Source of the DNA: Mycobacterium sp. 852002-50816_SCH5313054-b
GTDB taxonomy: Bacteria; Actinomycetota; Actinomycetes; Mycobacteriales; Mycobacteriaceae
Reading direction: 5' to 3'
NCBI RefSeq assembly: GCF_001667185.1
Contig: NZ_LZIC01000027.1
Coordinates: forward strand, 1-64,000
Length of the DNA: 64,000 bases
The notes under the pieces were generated by a model. It searched no databases and was not told where the DNA came from. It saw nothing but the letters and a program-made list of their open reading frames with translations. Below are positions 9,311-18,518 of this stretch, in pieces (within the stretch, counting starts at the first letter, position 1; the number at the start of each line of letters is the position of its first letter). Made by a program: the position numbers and the translations under genes.

Positions 9311-11608
9311 CCCCTCGGGCTTGGCGGGCTCGTCCTCGGCCAGCGTGAAGTAGTTCTCCTCCTCCTGCAGAAAGTGCAGGCGCAGCAGCGCGTACAGCCC
9401 GTACAGGCAGGCGAGCAGGTCGTCGACCTGGTCCGGTGCGATGGAGCCGCCGCTTTGGGCCAGCGCCAGGTGTGCGCCGATCCGGTCCGACAGCCGTTGT
9501 ATCTCGGCGTGCGTCCGGCTCATGGTGGCGGTCGCCTCGCCGGTGCCCAACGGATGGGCCAGGGCGGGATAGAGCTGGGTTTCCTCCGCGCGTTCGTGGG
9601 GCAGGATGCGGTCCACGAGCAGGCCGTGGGCGCGCGTAACCGCCTGCAGCGCAACCGGATCCGGCGCTTCGGCCAGGCGGTCGGCCGCCTCGCGCAACAG
9701 GCCGATGGTGTCGCGCAGTTCGTCGTGTTCGGCGTCGAAGCGGCGCAACATCCGTTCGGTTTGCGCGGGCAGGTCGACCTCGAGGGACGGGTTGCCGCGC
9801 AGGGCCCGCAGCGCGTTACCGATCACGGCGACGTCGATGCCCTCCTGCAGCAGCGCGCCGGCGGCCGGCGGCAGCCAGCCGAGAGCGGCGACGGCCATCG
9901 CGGCCAGCGACAGACCCATGCCCACGACCGCGCTCTGCACGGCGATGCGCCGCGACCACCGCGCGATGTCCATCGCGTCCGCGAGCCGCTCCAGCCGATC
10001 GGTGGTCAACACGATGTCGGCGGCTTCCGAGGAGGCGGTGGCGCCGCGCGCGCCCATCGCGACGCCGACGCCGGCCGCGGCCAGCGCGGGGGCGTCGTTC
10101 ACCCCGTCGCCGACCATCACGGTGACCGCGCGGCCCTGTTCGGCGCGCACGGCGGCGACCTTGTCGGCCGGGCTCTGCTCGGCGTAGACGTCGTCTAGCC
10201 CCAGGACGGCGGCGACCTCGCGGGCGGGCTCGGCGCGGTCGCCGGTGAGCATCACCAACCGCTGCAGCCCGGCGCCGCGCAACCGGCGCACGGTGCGCGG
10301 CGCGTGGCGGCGCAACGGGTCGCGCAGCAGCACCGCGCCGACGGGTCGCCCGTCGAGGCAGACCCAGGCGATCGCGGCGGTGTCCAGCAGGGCGCGGTTC
10401 ACCGCGGCGCGGGCCCACTCCGTGGACGTGTCGCCGCCGAGTTTGCCGACGTAGACGCGCTGGTCGCCCACGGTGGCGGTGACACCCCGCCCGGGTTTCT
10501 CGACCACCGCGGTGGGTAGCGAGAGCCGCAGGCCGCGGGCGAGCGCCTCGGTGACGATCGCCTCGGCGAGCACGTGCGGGGACAGCTGATCCACCGACGC
10601 CGCCAGCCGCAGGATGTCGATGGCGTCGCGCCCCGGCGCGGCCGCCACGTCGATGACGACCGGGCGCCCCATCGTCAGCGTGCCCGTCTTGTCCATCACC
10701 AAAGTCGTTGCGTGCCCGAGGTTTTCGAGCGCCGCCCCGCCGCGGACCACCACGCCCCGCCGCGACGCCCTCGACAGCCCGGACACGATCGCCACCGGGG
10801 CGGCAAGCAGCAGCGGGCACGGCGTCGCCACCACCAGCACGGCGACGGCCCGCACCGCCGACCCGCTGGCCAGCCACGCCCCGCCGGCGACCAGCACGGC
10901 CAACGGCAAGAACCACGCCGCGTAGCGGTCGGCCAGCCGCACCACCGGCGCGTTCTCGGCCCCGGCCTGCGCGGCCAGCCGCACGATCTGGGCGTAGGTG
11001 CTGTCTTCGGCCGTGGCGGTGGCGCGCATGTCGAACGCCCCGCCGGCGTTGACCACCCCGCTGCGCACCGGTTCGCCGACACCGCGCTCCACCTGCAGCG
11101 GTTCGCCGGTCAGTGCCGACTCGTCGAGCACCGCGGTCGCGCCTGCGACACGCCCGTCCACGGGCACCACCTCGCCGGGGCCGACGACCAGCAGGTCGTC
11201 GATCGCCACGTCGGCCAGGTCGATCGTGCTGACCGTCGAGCCGACGCGGCGGCGGGCGAACCGCGGGGCGTGTTCGAGCAGGGCCCGCAGGTCGTGGGAC
11301 GCGCGACGCTGCGCCGCGGCCTCCAGCGCCCGGCCACCGGCCAGCATCACGGCGATCAGCGCACCGGCGAGGTACTCGCCGACCAGCAGCGTCCCGACCA
11401 GCGACAGCACCGCGATGAGGTCGACCCCGAACCGGCCGCGGCGCAGCGCCGCCAGCACCCACACCGTCGCCGGAACCAGGGCCGCCACCGTCCCCGCGAT
11501 CCAGCACGCGTCGGCGACGTCGCGCGCGCCGGCCAGCCAGGCGATCCCGCCCGATGCCAACGCACCGACGCTGAGCGCCACCAAAACCGCAAATCCCTTG
11601 CCGCCCAC
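9299..11608 (-). CDS. P-type metal ATPase with C-terminal hemerythrin domain
   Basis: A 769-residue membrane pump. It has no N-terminal HMA domain and begins with membrane helices, then ALTGEP (actuator), ATPCPLLLAAP (the intramembrane metal site, TPC instead of CPC), DKTGTLT (phosphorylated Asp) and GDGVNDAPAL (hinge). After the last helices a C-terminal domain of about 150 residues (from about residue 620) carries the full hemerythrin ligand set: His628, His671-x3-Glu675, His700, His745-x3-Glu749. That would bind a diiron centre able to sense O2, NO or iron. The cargo is unknown; TPC-type pumps are not well assigned. Start GTG 11608 is preceded by AAGGGA. Confidence 0.88.
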   Translation of the reverse strand: MGGKGFAVLVALSVGALASGGIAWLAGARDVADACWIAGTVAALVPATVWVLAALRRGRFGVDLIAVLSLVGTLLVGEYLAGALIAVMLAGGRALEAAAQRRASHDLRALLEHAPRFARRRVGSTVSTIDLADVAIDDLLVVGPGEVVPVDGRVAGATAVLDESALTGEPLQVERGVGEPVRSGVVNAGGAFDMRATATAEDSTYAQIVRLAAQAGAENAPVVRLADRYAAWFLPLAVLVAGGAWLASGSAVRAVAVLVVATPCPLLLAAPVAIVSGLSRASRRGVVVRGGAALENLGHATTLVMDKTGTLTMGRPVVIDVAAAPGRDAIDILRLAASVDQLSPHVLAEAIVTEALARGLRLSLPTAVVEKPGRGVTATVGDQRVYVGKLGGDTSTEWARAAVNRALLDTAAIAWVCLDGRPVGAVLLRDPLRRHAPRTVRRLRGAGLQRLVMLTGDRAEPAREVAAVLGLDDVYAEQSPADKVAAVRAEQGRAVTVMVGDGVNDAPALAAAGVGVAMGARGATASSEAADIVLTTDRLERLADAMDIARWSRRIAVQSAVVGMGLSLAAMAVAALGWLPPAAGALLQEGIDVAVIGNALRALRGNPSLEVDLPAQTERMLRRFDAEHDELRDTIGLLREAADRLAEAPDPVALQAVTRAHGLLVDRILPHERAEETQLYPALAHPLGTGEATATMSRTHAEIQRLSDRIGAHLALAQSGGSIAPDQVDDLLACLYGLYALLRLHFLQEEENYFTLAEDEPAKPEGSSR

Positions 11609-11735
11609 ACCGTTCCCTTCGGCAATACAGGCCTTGCCGCCAGCGTGAACCGCATTCGCCGGGCTGGCTAGGGCCGGGTGTCACATCACTGGCACATTGT
11701 GAGGCCAGGAATTGCGATTACCACCGCCACTTGAA

Positions 11736-11755
11736 TTGAGGACTGAGGTCACTAG
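11736..11755 (+). promoter_or_regulatory. DosR-like box upstream of the CBS pseudogene
   Basis: TTGAGGACTGAGGTCACTAG matches the DosR consensus TTSGGGACTWWAGTCCCSAA at 14 of 20 positions, including both GGACT/GTC half cores. It lies 20 bases before the GTG of the CBS gene and 128 bases from the divergent ATPase start. Related gene families (CBS, P-type ATPases) belong to the DosR regulon in M. tuberculosis. The match is imperfect, so this is a prediction. Confidence 0.45.
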
Positions 11756-11774
11756 AAAGGGCGGGCAAGTTCCG

Positions 11775-12142
11775 GTGAACATTGCTGGCGTGACCGATTT
11801 GCCTGCCCCGACTTCCGCGGGTGCCATGCCGATTTCCACCCTCATCGGCGAGCCGGTGGCGACGACACCCGGCCCGCGGCGCTGCTGAGCGAGCGCGACA
11901 TCGTTCGGGTGGTGGCCCGCGGGGAAAACCCGGCCAGGGTTGCGGCCGCCGACGTGGCCAGCACCAAGCTGGTGTGGTGTGACGCGGCCGCGACGGTCGA
12001 TCAGGTGTCGGCCCGGATGATGGATCACTACATCCGCCACGTCCTGGTGGAGCACGACGGGGCGCTGGTCGGCATCGTCTCGGCCCGCGACCTGCTGGGC
12101 GTCTACACCGCCTACGGCGTCGGCGCCGACGCCGATATCTAG
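11775..12142 (+). pseudogene. CBS-domain protein gene broken by an out-of-frame internal deletion
   Basis: Starting at GTG 11775 the frame reads MNIAGVTDLPAPTSAGAMPI, continues through STLIGEPVATTP, the usual start of a CBS domain, and stops at 11886-11888. In the +1-shifted frame, reading continues with PAALLSERDIVRVV, the end of a first CBS repeat, and then a full second CBS repeat (HYIRHVLVEHDGALVGIVSA) to the stop at 12142. The 30-40 residues normally found between VATTP and PAALLSERD are missing. An internal deletion with frameshift is the simplest reading. An ATG or GTG near 11909 could still give a single CBS repeat of 77 residues. Intact homologues resemble Hrp1 (Rv2626c) of the DosR regulon. 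Confidence 0.75.
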
Positions 12143-12747
12143 CCGGCGGCCGACCCCGCGGTTGCCGCGCGGGACTCGATCATGCGGTTGCGAACGATGT
12201 GTTCGACGAGGATCGGAACGAAGGTCTGCACGGGCGCGTCGACGAACTGGTGGGCGGCCTGCTCACACCAGTCTTTGATCTGGGCGGCTCGCCGCTCGTC
12301 GCCAAGCCCCTCGTGGCGGGCCAGCTTGTCCGCGACCTCGGCTACGGACCGCGCGACCGCGGAACGGCTGGCCGGCACCTCGAGGTCGGCGGTTACCCCG
12401 GCCCGTTGCAGCGCGAGGTGGGCGGCCTCCTCGCCGGTGTCCGGACCGATCACATGCAACGTGATGTGACGACCGTCCTCGCCGAACAGGATGACACTGG
12501 TCGGCTCGTCGCTGGTGAAACCCAGCAATTCAACGGCGTGCCCGGCGATCTCGACCTGCGGTGGCGTCTCGTGCCAACCGTTGCGGCGGTAACCCACCAT
12601 CACGACCCGTCCGAGCCGGTCGGACAGCGACGCCACCAAGTCCGGTAGTTCGTCGCCGAGGTTGGTCGAGCGCGGCCACCAGGCCCCGTCGACGTGTTCC
12701 GACGCAGACCGATAGGGCTTGAGCCCCAACCGATTTTCGTGCTCCAT
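12139..12747 (-). CDS. DUF5994-type protein with C-terminal helical domain
   Basis: A 202-residue protein from ATG 12747 (the frame extends to a TTG at 12840, giving 233). The N-terminal half has the DUF5994 signature HVDGAWWPRST with LPDLVASLSDRLG and a YRRNGW block. The C-terminal 60 residues (RSVAEVADKLARHEGLGDER onward) form a helical three-bundle module ending FVPILVEHIVRNRMI that occurs alone in other actinobacterial proteins. No known function; the protein looks cytosolic. It converges on the CBS pseudogene with a 4-base overlap. The start is uncertain because no clear ribosome site is visible at either candidate. Confidence 0.75.
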   Translation of the reverse strand: MEHENRLGLKPYRSASEHVDGAWWPRSTNLGDELPDLVASLSDRLGRVVMVGYRRNGWHETPPQVEIAGHAVELLGFTSDEPTSVILFGEDGRHITLHVIGPDTGEEAAHLALQRAGVTADLEVPASRSAVARSVAEVADKLARHEGLGDERRAAQIKDWCEQAAHQFVDAPVQTFVPILVEHIVRNRMIESRAATAGSAAG

Positions 12748-12866
12748 CGCGATCAGGGTACGGGCAACGCGACCCGCTCGCGACTCGAACGCCACGGGTG
12801 GCCGCCGTGTGTCCCGCACATGAACGGCAGGTAGCGCCAATCAATTTGGGATCGCCGGCAGCGCCG

Positions 12867-12886
12867 CAGACGACTTAAGCCCCTAA
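12867..12886 (+). promoter_or_regulatory. DosR-like box upstream of the MgtA-type ATPase
   Basis: CAGACGACTTAAGCCCCTAA matches the DosR consensus at 14 of 20 positions; the right half (GACTTAAGCCCCTAA) is good, the left poor. It lies 58 bases ahead of the ATPase GTG start at 12945. Prediction only. Confidence 0.42.
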
Positions 12887-12944
12887 CGCGTCGGCTCGGT
12901 CCCGGCGATGATTGGCGTGCGGCCGCGCGGGCTTAGGAGGTTGT

Positions 12945-15581
12945 GTGACCAGTGTGCTGGATTCGGCGGCGCCGACGGCCAATCAGGTCGCCGGCGCTCC
13001 CGTAGCGCAGGTACTGGAATGGCTGGACAGTTCGGCCGGTGGTCTGTCGAGCGCCGAGGCCGCCGCCCGGCTGGCGCGGCACGGCCCGAACGCGGTGCGC
13101 ACGCACCACGTCAACGCGCTTGCGGTCTTGGGCCGCCAGCTGCGCAGCGCGGTACTCATCCTGCTGGCCGGCACCGCGATCGTCTCGTACTTCCTGGGCG
13201 ACAGCATGCAGGCGGTCATCATCGGCATAATCCTCGCCGCCAGCATCGGTCTGGGCTTCGTCAACGAATACCGCGCCGAGCACGCCGCCGCCGAGTTGCA
13301 CGGACGGGTGCACCACAACGCGCTGGTGCGCCGCGACTCGACGTTCGTCTCGGTCGCTGTCACCGACCTGGTTCCCGGCGACGTCATCCGGCTGTCGTTG
13401 GGCGAGGCCGTGCCCGCCGACGTCCGCCTGATCGACGTCACCGGCCTGGAATGCAACGAGAGCATCCTGACCGGGGAGTCGATGGGCTCGGAGAAATCGC
13501 CCGAGGCGGTGCCCGCCGGCGCCGGGCTGGCCGAATCGGCGGACCTGGCGTTCATGGGCACCATCGTCAGCGCCGGGGAGGGCACCGGCGTGGTGTACGC
13601 CACCGGTAAGAACGCCGAATTCGGACGCATCGCAGCGGGTTTGGACAAACGCCAGCCCGAAACCGACTTCCAGGTGGGGCTGCGCAAGTTCTCCTACCTG
13701 CTGCTGCAGGTCGCGATCGCGCTGATGGTCGTCATCCTGGCCAGCAACCTGCTGCTGGCCAAGCCGATCATCGATTCGGTGCTGTTCTCGCTGGCGATCG
13801 CGGTCGGAATCACCCCGCAGCTGCTGCCCGCCGTGGTCAGCACCAGCCTGGCGACGGGGTCGCGGCAGCTGGCCAAGGCCAAGGTCCTCGTCAAGCGCCT
13901 GGTGTGCATCGAGGACCTGGGCGACATCGACATCCTGATCACCGACAAGACCGGCACCCTGACCGAGGGCCGGATCCGCCTGGTCGACGCGATCGACCCC
14001 GCCGGCGCGCCCGCCGAACCGGTCCGGCGGCTCGGGCTGCTGGCCACCGACGTCGACCTGGAATCCGGTGGCCTGAGCGCCAATCCGCTCGACGCCGCGC
14101 TCTGGGAGTCCCCCCGGCCGCGGCAGCTGGTGGGCGGGGCGGTGCGCCGGGTTGCGACGCTCCCCTTCGACCACGTGCGCCGCGCGTCGTCGGTGTTGGT
14201 CGACGACAACGGCATGCGCCTGCTCGTGGTCAAGGGCGCGCCCGAGCAGGTGCTGGACCGCTGCCGGGGCACGGCCGCGGTCGCGCAGGAGACCCTCGCG
14301 GGCCTGTTTGCCGCCGGGCGCCGGGTGGTCGCCGTCGGCACCCGGCCCGCCGCCGAGCTGACCAGGATCACCGCCGACGACGAACGCGACCTGACGCTGG
14401 CCGGCTTTCTGGTCTTCGCCGACGAACCCAAAGCCGCGGCGCGCCAATCCCTGTCACGGCTGGCGGCACTGGGCATCGAACTCAAGATCGCCACCGGCGA
14501 CAACGCGCGGGTCGCCGAAAAGGTCTGCGCGGACCTCGCTTTGGCGTCCAAGGGCACCGTCACCGGAGCCGAGCTCGAGCCCCTCGACGACGACGGGTTC
14601 GTCGAGGCGGCGCAAAACCACACCATCTTCGCCCGCATCTCGCCCGAGCAGAAGGCGCGGCTGATCGTCGCGCTGCGCCGCAACGGGCGGTCGGTCGGCT
14701 TCCTCGGCGACGGCGTCAACGACGCGCTGGCCCTGCACGCCGCCGACGTGGGGATCTCGGTCGACGGCGCCACCGACGTCGCGAAGGACGCGGCCGACGT
14801 GGTCCTGCTGGAAAAGGACCTGGGCGTGCTGGCCACCGGCGTCGCCGAGGGCCGGCGAATCTTCGCCAACACCATCAAGTACGTGCTGATGGGCACCTCG
14901 AGCAACTTCGGCAACATGTTCAGCGCGGCCGCCGCCTCGGCGCTGCTGCCCTTCCTGCCGATGCTGCCCAGCCAGATCCTGCTGAACAACCTGCTCTACG
15001 ACAGCTCGCAACTGGCGATCCCGACCGACCGGGTCGACGAAGAGCAGCTGCAGGCGCCGTCGCACTGGAACATCGCCTTCATCCGCCGGTTCATGCTGAT
15101 CTTCGGCCCGATCAGCTCGCTGTTCGACTTCCTGACGTTCGGGTTGATGCTGGGCGTGCTGCACGCCGGCTCCATCGAGTTCCGCACCGGTTGGTTCGTG
15201 GAATCGCTTGCGACGCAAACGCTGATCATCTTCGCGATCCGCACGCGGATGGTGCCGTTCTTCCGCAGCCGGCCGAGCGTTCAGCTCGCGATCACCAGTC
15301 TCACGGTGGTCGCGGTGGGCGTGGTGCTGACGATTTCGCCCCTGGCCCACACCCTCGGCTTCACGCCGCTGCCGTGGCCGTTCTTCGCCGTGCTGGGCGG
15401 CTTCGTCGCGATCTATCTGGTCCTGGTGGAACTCGCCAAGCTGATGTTCTACGCGGAGCCGATGAATCACACCGGGCAGCCGCGGCGCACCCGCGGGGAC
15501 GCCCATCGCATCCGGCGCCGCGCCGCGCGCTTCCACTACATCAACGGCGTTTCGCCCCGCACGCGGCAGGCGCGGACGTAA
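12945..15581 (+). CDS. magnesium-transport type P-type ATPase (MgtA/P3B-like)
   Basis: An 878-residue pump. Visible are the N-terminal cation ATPase domain, ILTGES (actuator), a fourth helix reading VGITPQLLPAVVSTSLATG, typical of MgtA/MgtB importers, then KRLVCIEDLGDIDILITDKTG with the phosphorylated Asp, GDGVNDALAL and about six C-terminal helices. Members import Mg2+ into the cytosol; here cargo is inferred. The frame opens upstream, but GTG 12945 has AGGAGG at 12935-12940. Its stop overlaps the atsB start as TAATG, so translation is coupled. A DosR-like box lies upstream, and M. tuberculosis CtpF, another cation ATPase, is DosR-controlled. Confidence 0.88.
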   Translation: MTSVLDSAAPTANQVAGAPVAQVLEWLDSSAGGLSSAEAAARLARHGPNAVRTHHVNALAVLGRQLRSAVLILLAGTAIVSYFLGDSMQAVIIGIILAASIGLGFVNEYRAEHAAAELHGRVHHNALVRRDSTFVSVAVTDLVPGDVIRLSLGEAVPADVRLIDVTGLECNESILTGESMGSEKSPEAVPAGAGLAESADLAFMGTIVSAGEGTGVVYATGKNAEFGRIAAGLDKRQPETDFQVGLRKFSYLLLQVAIALMVVILASNLLLAKPIIDSVLFSLAIAVGITPQLLPAVVSTSLATGSRQLAKAKVLVKRLVCIEDLGDIDILITDKTGTLTEGRIRLVDAIDPAGAPAEPVRRLGLLATDVDLESGGLSANPLDAALWESPRPRQLVGGAVRRVATLPFDHVRRASSVLVDDNGMRLLVVKGAPEQVLDRCRGTAAVAQETLAGLFAAGRRVVAVGTRPAAELTRITADDERDLTLAGFLVFADEPKAAARQSLSRLAALGIELKIATGDNARVAEKVCADLALASKGTVTGAELEPLDDDGFVEAAQNHTIFARISPEQKARLIVALRRNGRSVGFLGDGVNDALALHAADVGISVDGATDVAKDAADVVLLEKDLGVLATGVAEGRRIFANTIKYVLMGTSSNFGNMFSAAAASALLPFLPMLPSQILLNNLLYDSSQLAIPTDRVDEEQLQAPSHWNIAFIRRFMLIFGPISSLFDFLTFGLMLGVLHAGSIEFRTGWFVESLATQTLIIFAIRTRMVPFFRSRPSVQLAITSLTVVAVGVVLTISPLAHTLGFTPLPWPFFAVLGGFVAIYLVLVELAKLMFYAEPMNHTGQPRRTRGDAHRIRRRAARFHYINGVSPRTRQART

Positions 15582-18505
15582 TGTCCCCACTCATGAGCGA
15601 AGAGCACACGCTGGTCATCGTCGCCGGTTACCAGGATCTCGACTCGGCCCGCCGGGACTTCGACACCCTCACCGCGGCGACCAAAGCCAAGGACCTCCCG
15701 CTGCGGGGCGCGGTGCTGGTCGGCAAGGACGCCGACGGCAATCCCGTCCTGGTGGACACCGGCAATCGGCTCGGCCGCCGGGGCGCCGCCTGGGGGGCCG
15801 GCGCGGGCCTGGCCGTCGGCCTGTTCTCGCCGGCGCTGCTGGCCTCCGCCGCGGTCGGCGCGGCCGCGGGCGCGTTGGCGGGCACCTTCGCCAACCACCG
15901 GATCAAGAGCGGGCTGGCCGACAAGATCGGCCAGGCGCTGGCCGCCGGCAGCGGCCTGGTCATCGCCGTGACGCCCGCGGGCGGCCGGCTGGCCGTCGAG
16001 CAGGCGTTGGGCGGCTCGCCGATGAAATCGGTTGCCGAGCTGAGCAGGTCCACGCTGCGAAGCCTCGGCGCGGCGCTGGAAGAGGCGATGGGCAAGTTCA
16101 ACCCCGACCGGACCCGGCTGCCGCTGCCGCAACGCGGCTTCGGCGGCACCATCGGTCGCACCATGGCGGACTCCGTCGGCGACTGGACGATCGTTCCCGG
16201 GGCGAAAGCGCCCGAGGGCGCCCCGAACGTGCTGATCGTGCTCATCGACGACGCCGGGTTCGGCGGCCCGGACACCTTCGGCGGTGCCATCCGCACCCCG
16301 ACGCTGACCCGGGTGGCGCAAAGTGGGCTGACCTACAACCGCTTTCATGTCACCGCGGTGTGTTCGCCGACCCGGGCGGCGCTGCTGACCGGGCGCAACC
16401 ACCACCGGGTGGGCTTCGGCTCGGTCTGCGAGTTCCCGGGACCCTTCCCGGGCTACTCGTCGGTCAAACCGCGCAGCTGCGCCGCCCTCCCACGTATCCT
16501 GCGCGACAACGGTTACGTCACAGGCGGTTTCGGCAAGTGGCACCTGACCCCCGACAACGTCCAGGGGGCGGCCGGACCGTTCGAAAACTGGCCGCTGGGC
16601 TGGGGCTTCGACCACTTCTGGGGCTTTTTGACCGGGGCCGCGGGTCAGTACGACCCCATCATCACCCAGGACAACACGGTGATCGGGGTGCCGCAGGGTA
16701 AGGACGGCAAGCCCTACTACTTCCCCGACGACCTCACCGACAAGGCCGTCGAGTGGCTGCACACCGTGCGGGCCCAGGATGCCGAGAAGCCGTGGCTGAT
16801 GTACTACTCCACCGGCGCGACCCACGCCCCGCACCATGTATTCAAAGAATGGGCGGATAGGTACCGCGGCCAGTTCGACGACGGCTGGGACGTCTACCGG
16901 CGCAAGACATTCGAGCGGCAAAAGGAGCTCGGGGTCATTCCGACCGACACCGAGCTCACCGAGCGGCCCGACCTGTTCCCCGCGTGGGACAGCTTGTCGG
17001 ACAACGAGAAAAGGCTCTACGCCCGCCAAATGGAGGTATTCGCCGGGTTCTCGGAAAACGCCGACTGGAACGTGGGCCGACTGCTCGACGCGGTCGAGGA
17101 CCTCGGCGAGTCCGACAACACACTGGTCTTCTACATCTGGGGCGACAACGGCGCCAGCATGGAGGGCACCCTCACCGGCTCCTTCAACGAGATGACGTTC
17201 CTGAACGGGCTGCTTCTCGACGCCGACCATCAACTCGAGCTCATCGACCAGTACGGGGGCATCGAGGCCCTGGGCGACGAGCACACGGCGCCGCATTTCG
17301 CCAGCGCCTGGGCGCACGCCAACAACACCCCGTTTCAGTGGGGCAAGCAGATGGCCAGCCACCTCGGTGGTTCCCGCGATCCGATGGTGGTCGCTTGGCC
17401 GGCCCGGATCCGGCCCGACGCCGCGCTGCGGTCTCAGTTCACCCACTGCATCGACGTGGTGCCCACCGTGTTGGAGGCCATCGGGTTACCCGAGCCGACC
17501 CATGTCGACGGCTTCGAGCAGGAAGACATGGACGGCGTCAGTTTCGCCCACACCTTCGACCCGGAGTCGGGGGCCGAGGCCGAAGAGCGTCACACGGTGC
17601 AGTACTTCGAAATGTTCGGCAGCCGCGCCATTTACCAGGATGGCTGGTGGGCGTGCGCTCGACTCGACAAGGCGCCGTGGGACCTGTCGCCGGAGACGCT
17701 GCAGCGGTTCGCGCCCGGCAAGTACAACCCGGACGACGACGTGTGGGAGCTGTACTACCTGCCCGACGACTTCTCGCAGGCGAAAAACGTTGCGGCCGAG
17801 CATCCCGACAAGGTCGCCGAGCTCACGCGGCTGTGGTGGGCCGAAGCCGAACGCAACCGGGTGCTGCCGCTGCTGGGCGGCCTCGCGGTGATGTTCGGCA
17901 GCCTGCCGCCGCTGCCCACCACCAACCGGTTCACCTTCAAGGGCGACGTGCAGAACATTCAGCGCGGCACGGTGCCACGCATCTTCGGCCGCTCCTACGC
18001 GATCGAGGCGCGGCTGGTGGTCCCCGACGACGGCGCGCAGGGCGTGATCGTCGCCAACGGCGACTTCATCGGGGGGTTCGCCCTGTGGGTCGACGAGGAT
18101 TCGCGGCTGCGCCACACCTATTCGCTGCTCGGTGTGGACACCTACCGCCAGGTGTCCTCCGAGCCGATCCCGACGGGCGAGGTGACGGTGCGGATGTTGT
18201 TCGAATCGCAGCGACCGGAACCGGGTTCCGGCGGCCGGGTGACGCTGTGGGCCGGCGATCGGCTGATCGGTGAGGGCGAGCTGCCCAAGACGGTGCCGCT
18301 GGCCTTCACGTCCTACGCCGGGATGGACATCAGCCGCGACAACGGGCTGGTCGTCGACCGCCACTACGAGGACAAGGCGCCCTACGCGTTCACCGGAACG
18401 GTCAAGGAGGTCGTCTTCGACCTCAAACCCGTTGCGCCCGAAGCCGAGCAGGCGCTGCACGAGCACGCGGCCGTCCAGTCCGTCGGACGGGGCGCCGCGG
18501 GCTGA
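15581..18505 (+). CDS. atsB: arylsulfatase AtsB with N-terminal DUF1269-like domain
   Basis: A 974-residue protein. Residues 1 to about 170 form a DUF1269-like domain with a glycine/alanine-rich hydrophobic hairpin (AGAGLAVGLFSPALLASAAV). The sulfatase domain follows: LIDDAGFGGPDTF with metal-binding Asp residues, and VCSPTRAALLTGR, where Cys261 would be converted to formylglycine, the catalytic residue hydrolysing sulfate esters. A beta-rich C-terminal part follows TFKGDVQN. Length and layout match M. tuberculosis AtsB (Rv3299c, about 970 residues). ATG 15581 overlaps the ATPase stop; ATG 15593 is an alternative. The natural substrate is unknown. Confidence 0.9.
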   Translation: MSPLMSEEHTLVIVAGYQDLDSARRDFDTLTAATKAKDLPLRGAVLVGKDADGNPVLVDTGNRLGRRGAAWGAGAGLAVGLFSPALLASAAVGAAAGALAGTFANHRIKSGLADKIGQALAAGSGLVIAVTPAGGRLAVEQALGGSPMKSVAELSRSTLRSLGAALEEAMGKFNPDRTRLPLPQRGFGGTIGRTMADSVGDWTIVPGAKAPEGAPNVLIVLIDDAGFGGPDTFGGAIRTPTLTRVAQSGLTYNRFHVTAVCSPTRAALLTGRNHHRVGFGSVCEFPGPFPGYSSVKPRSCAALPRILRDNGYVTGGFGKWHLTPDNVQGAAGPFENWPLGWGFDHFWGFLTGAAGQYDPIITQDNTVIGVPQGKDGKPYYFPDDLTDKAVEWLHTVRAQDAEKPWLMYYSTGATHAPHHVFKEWADRYRGQFDDGWDVYRRKTFERQKELGVIPTDTELTERPDLFPAWDSLSDNEKRLYARQMEVFAGFSENADWNVGRLLDAVEDLGESDNTLVFYIWGDNGASMEGTLTGSFNEMTFLNGLLLDADHQLELIDQYGGIEALGDEHTAPHFASAWAHANNTPFQWGKQMASHLGGSRDPMVVAWPARIRPDAALRSQFTHCIDVVPTVLEAIGLPEPTHVDGFEQEDMDGVSFAHTFDPESGAEAEERHTVQYFEMFGSRAIYQDGWWACARLDKAPWDLSPETLQRFAPGKYNPDDDVWELYYLPDDFSQAKNVAAEHPDKVAELTRLWWAEAERNRVLPLLGGLAVMFGSLPPLPTTNRFTFKGDVQNIQRGTVPRIFGRSYAIEARLVVPDDGAQGVIVANGDFIGGFALWVDEDSRLRHTYSLLGVDTYRQVSSEPIPTGEVTVRMLFESQRPEPGSGGRVTLWAGDRLIGEGELPKTVPLAFTSYAGMDISRDNGLVVDRHYEDKAPYAFTGTVKEVVFDLKPVAPEAEQALHEHAAVQSVGRGAAG

Positions 18506-18518
18506 TGCCGCGGATCAA

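Noticed and set aside
13904-15580. Open frame continuing atsB upstream through the MgtA-type ATPase
   Set aside because: It is out of frame with the ATPase, low-complexity Arg/Ala sequence; atsB begins at 15581 or 15593.
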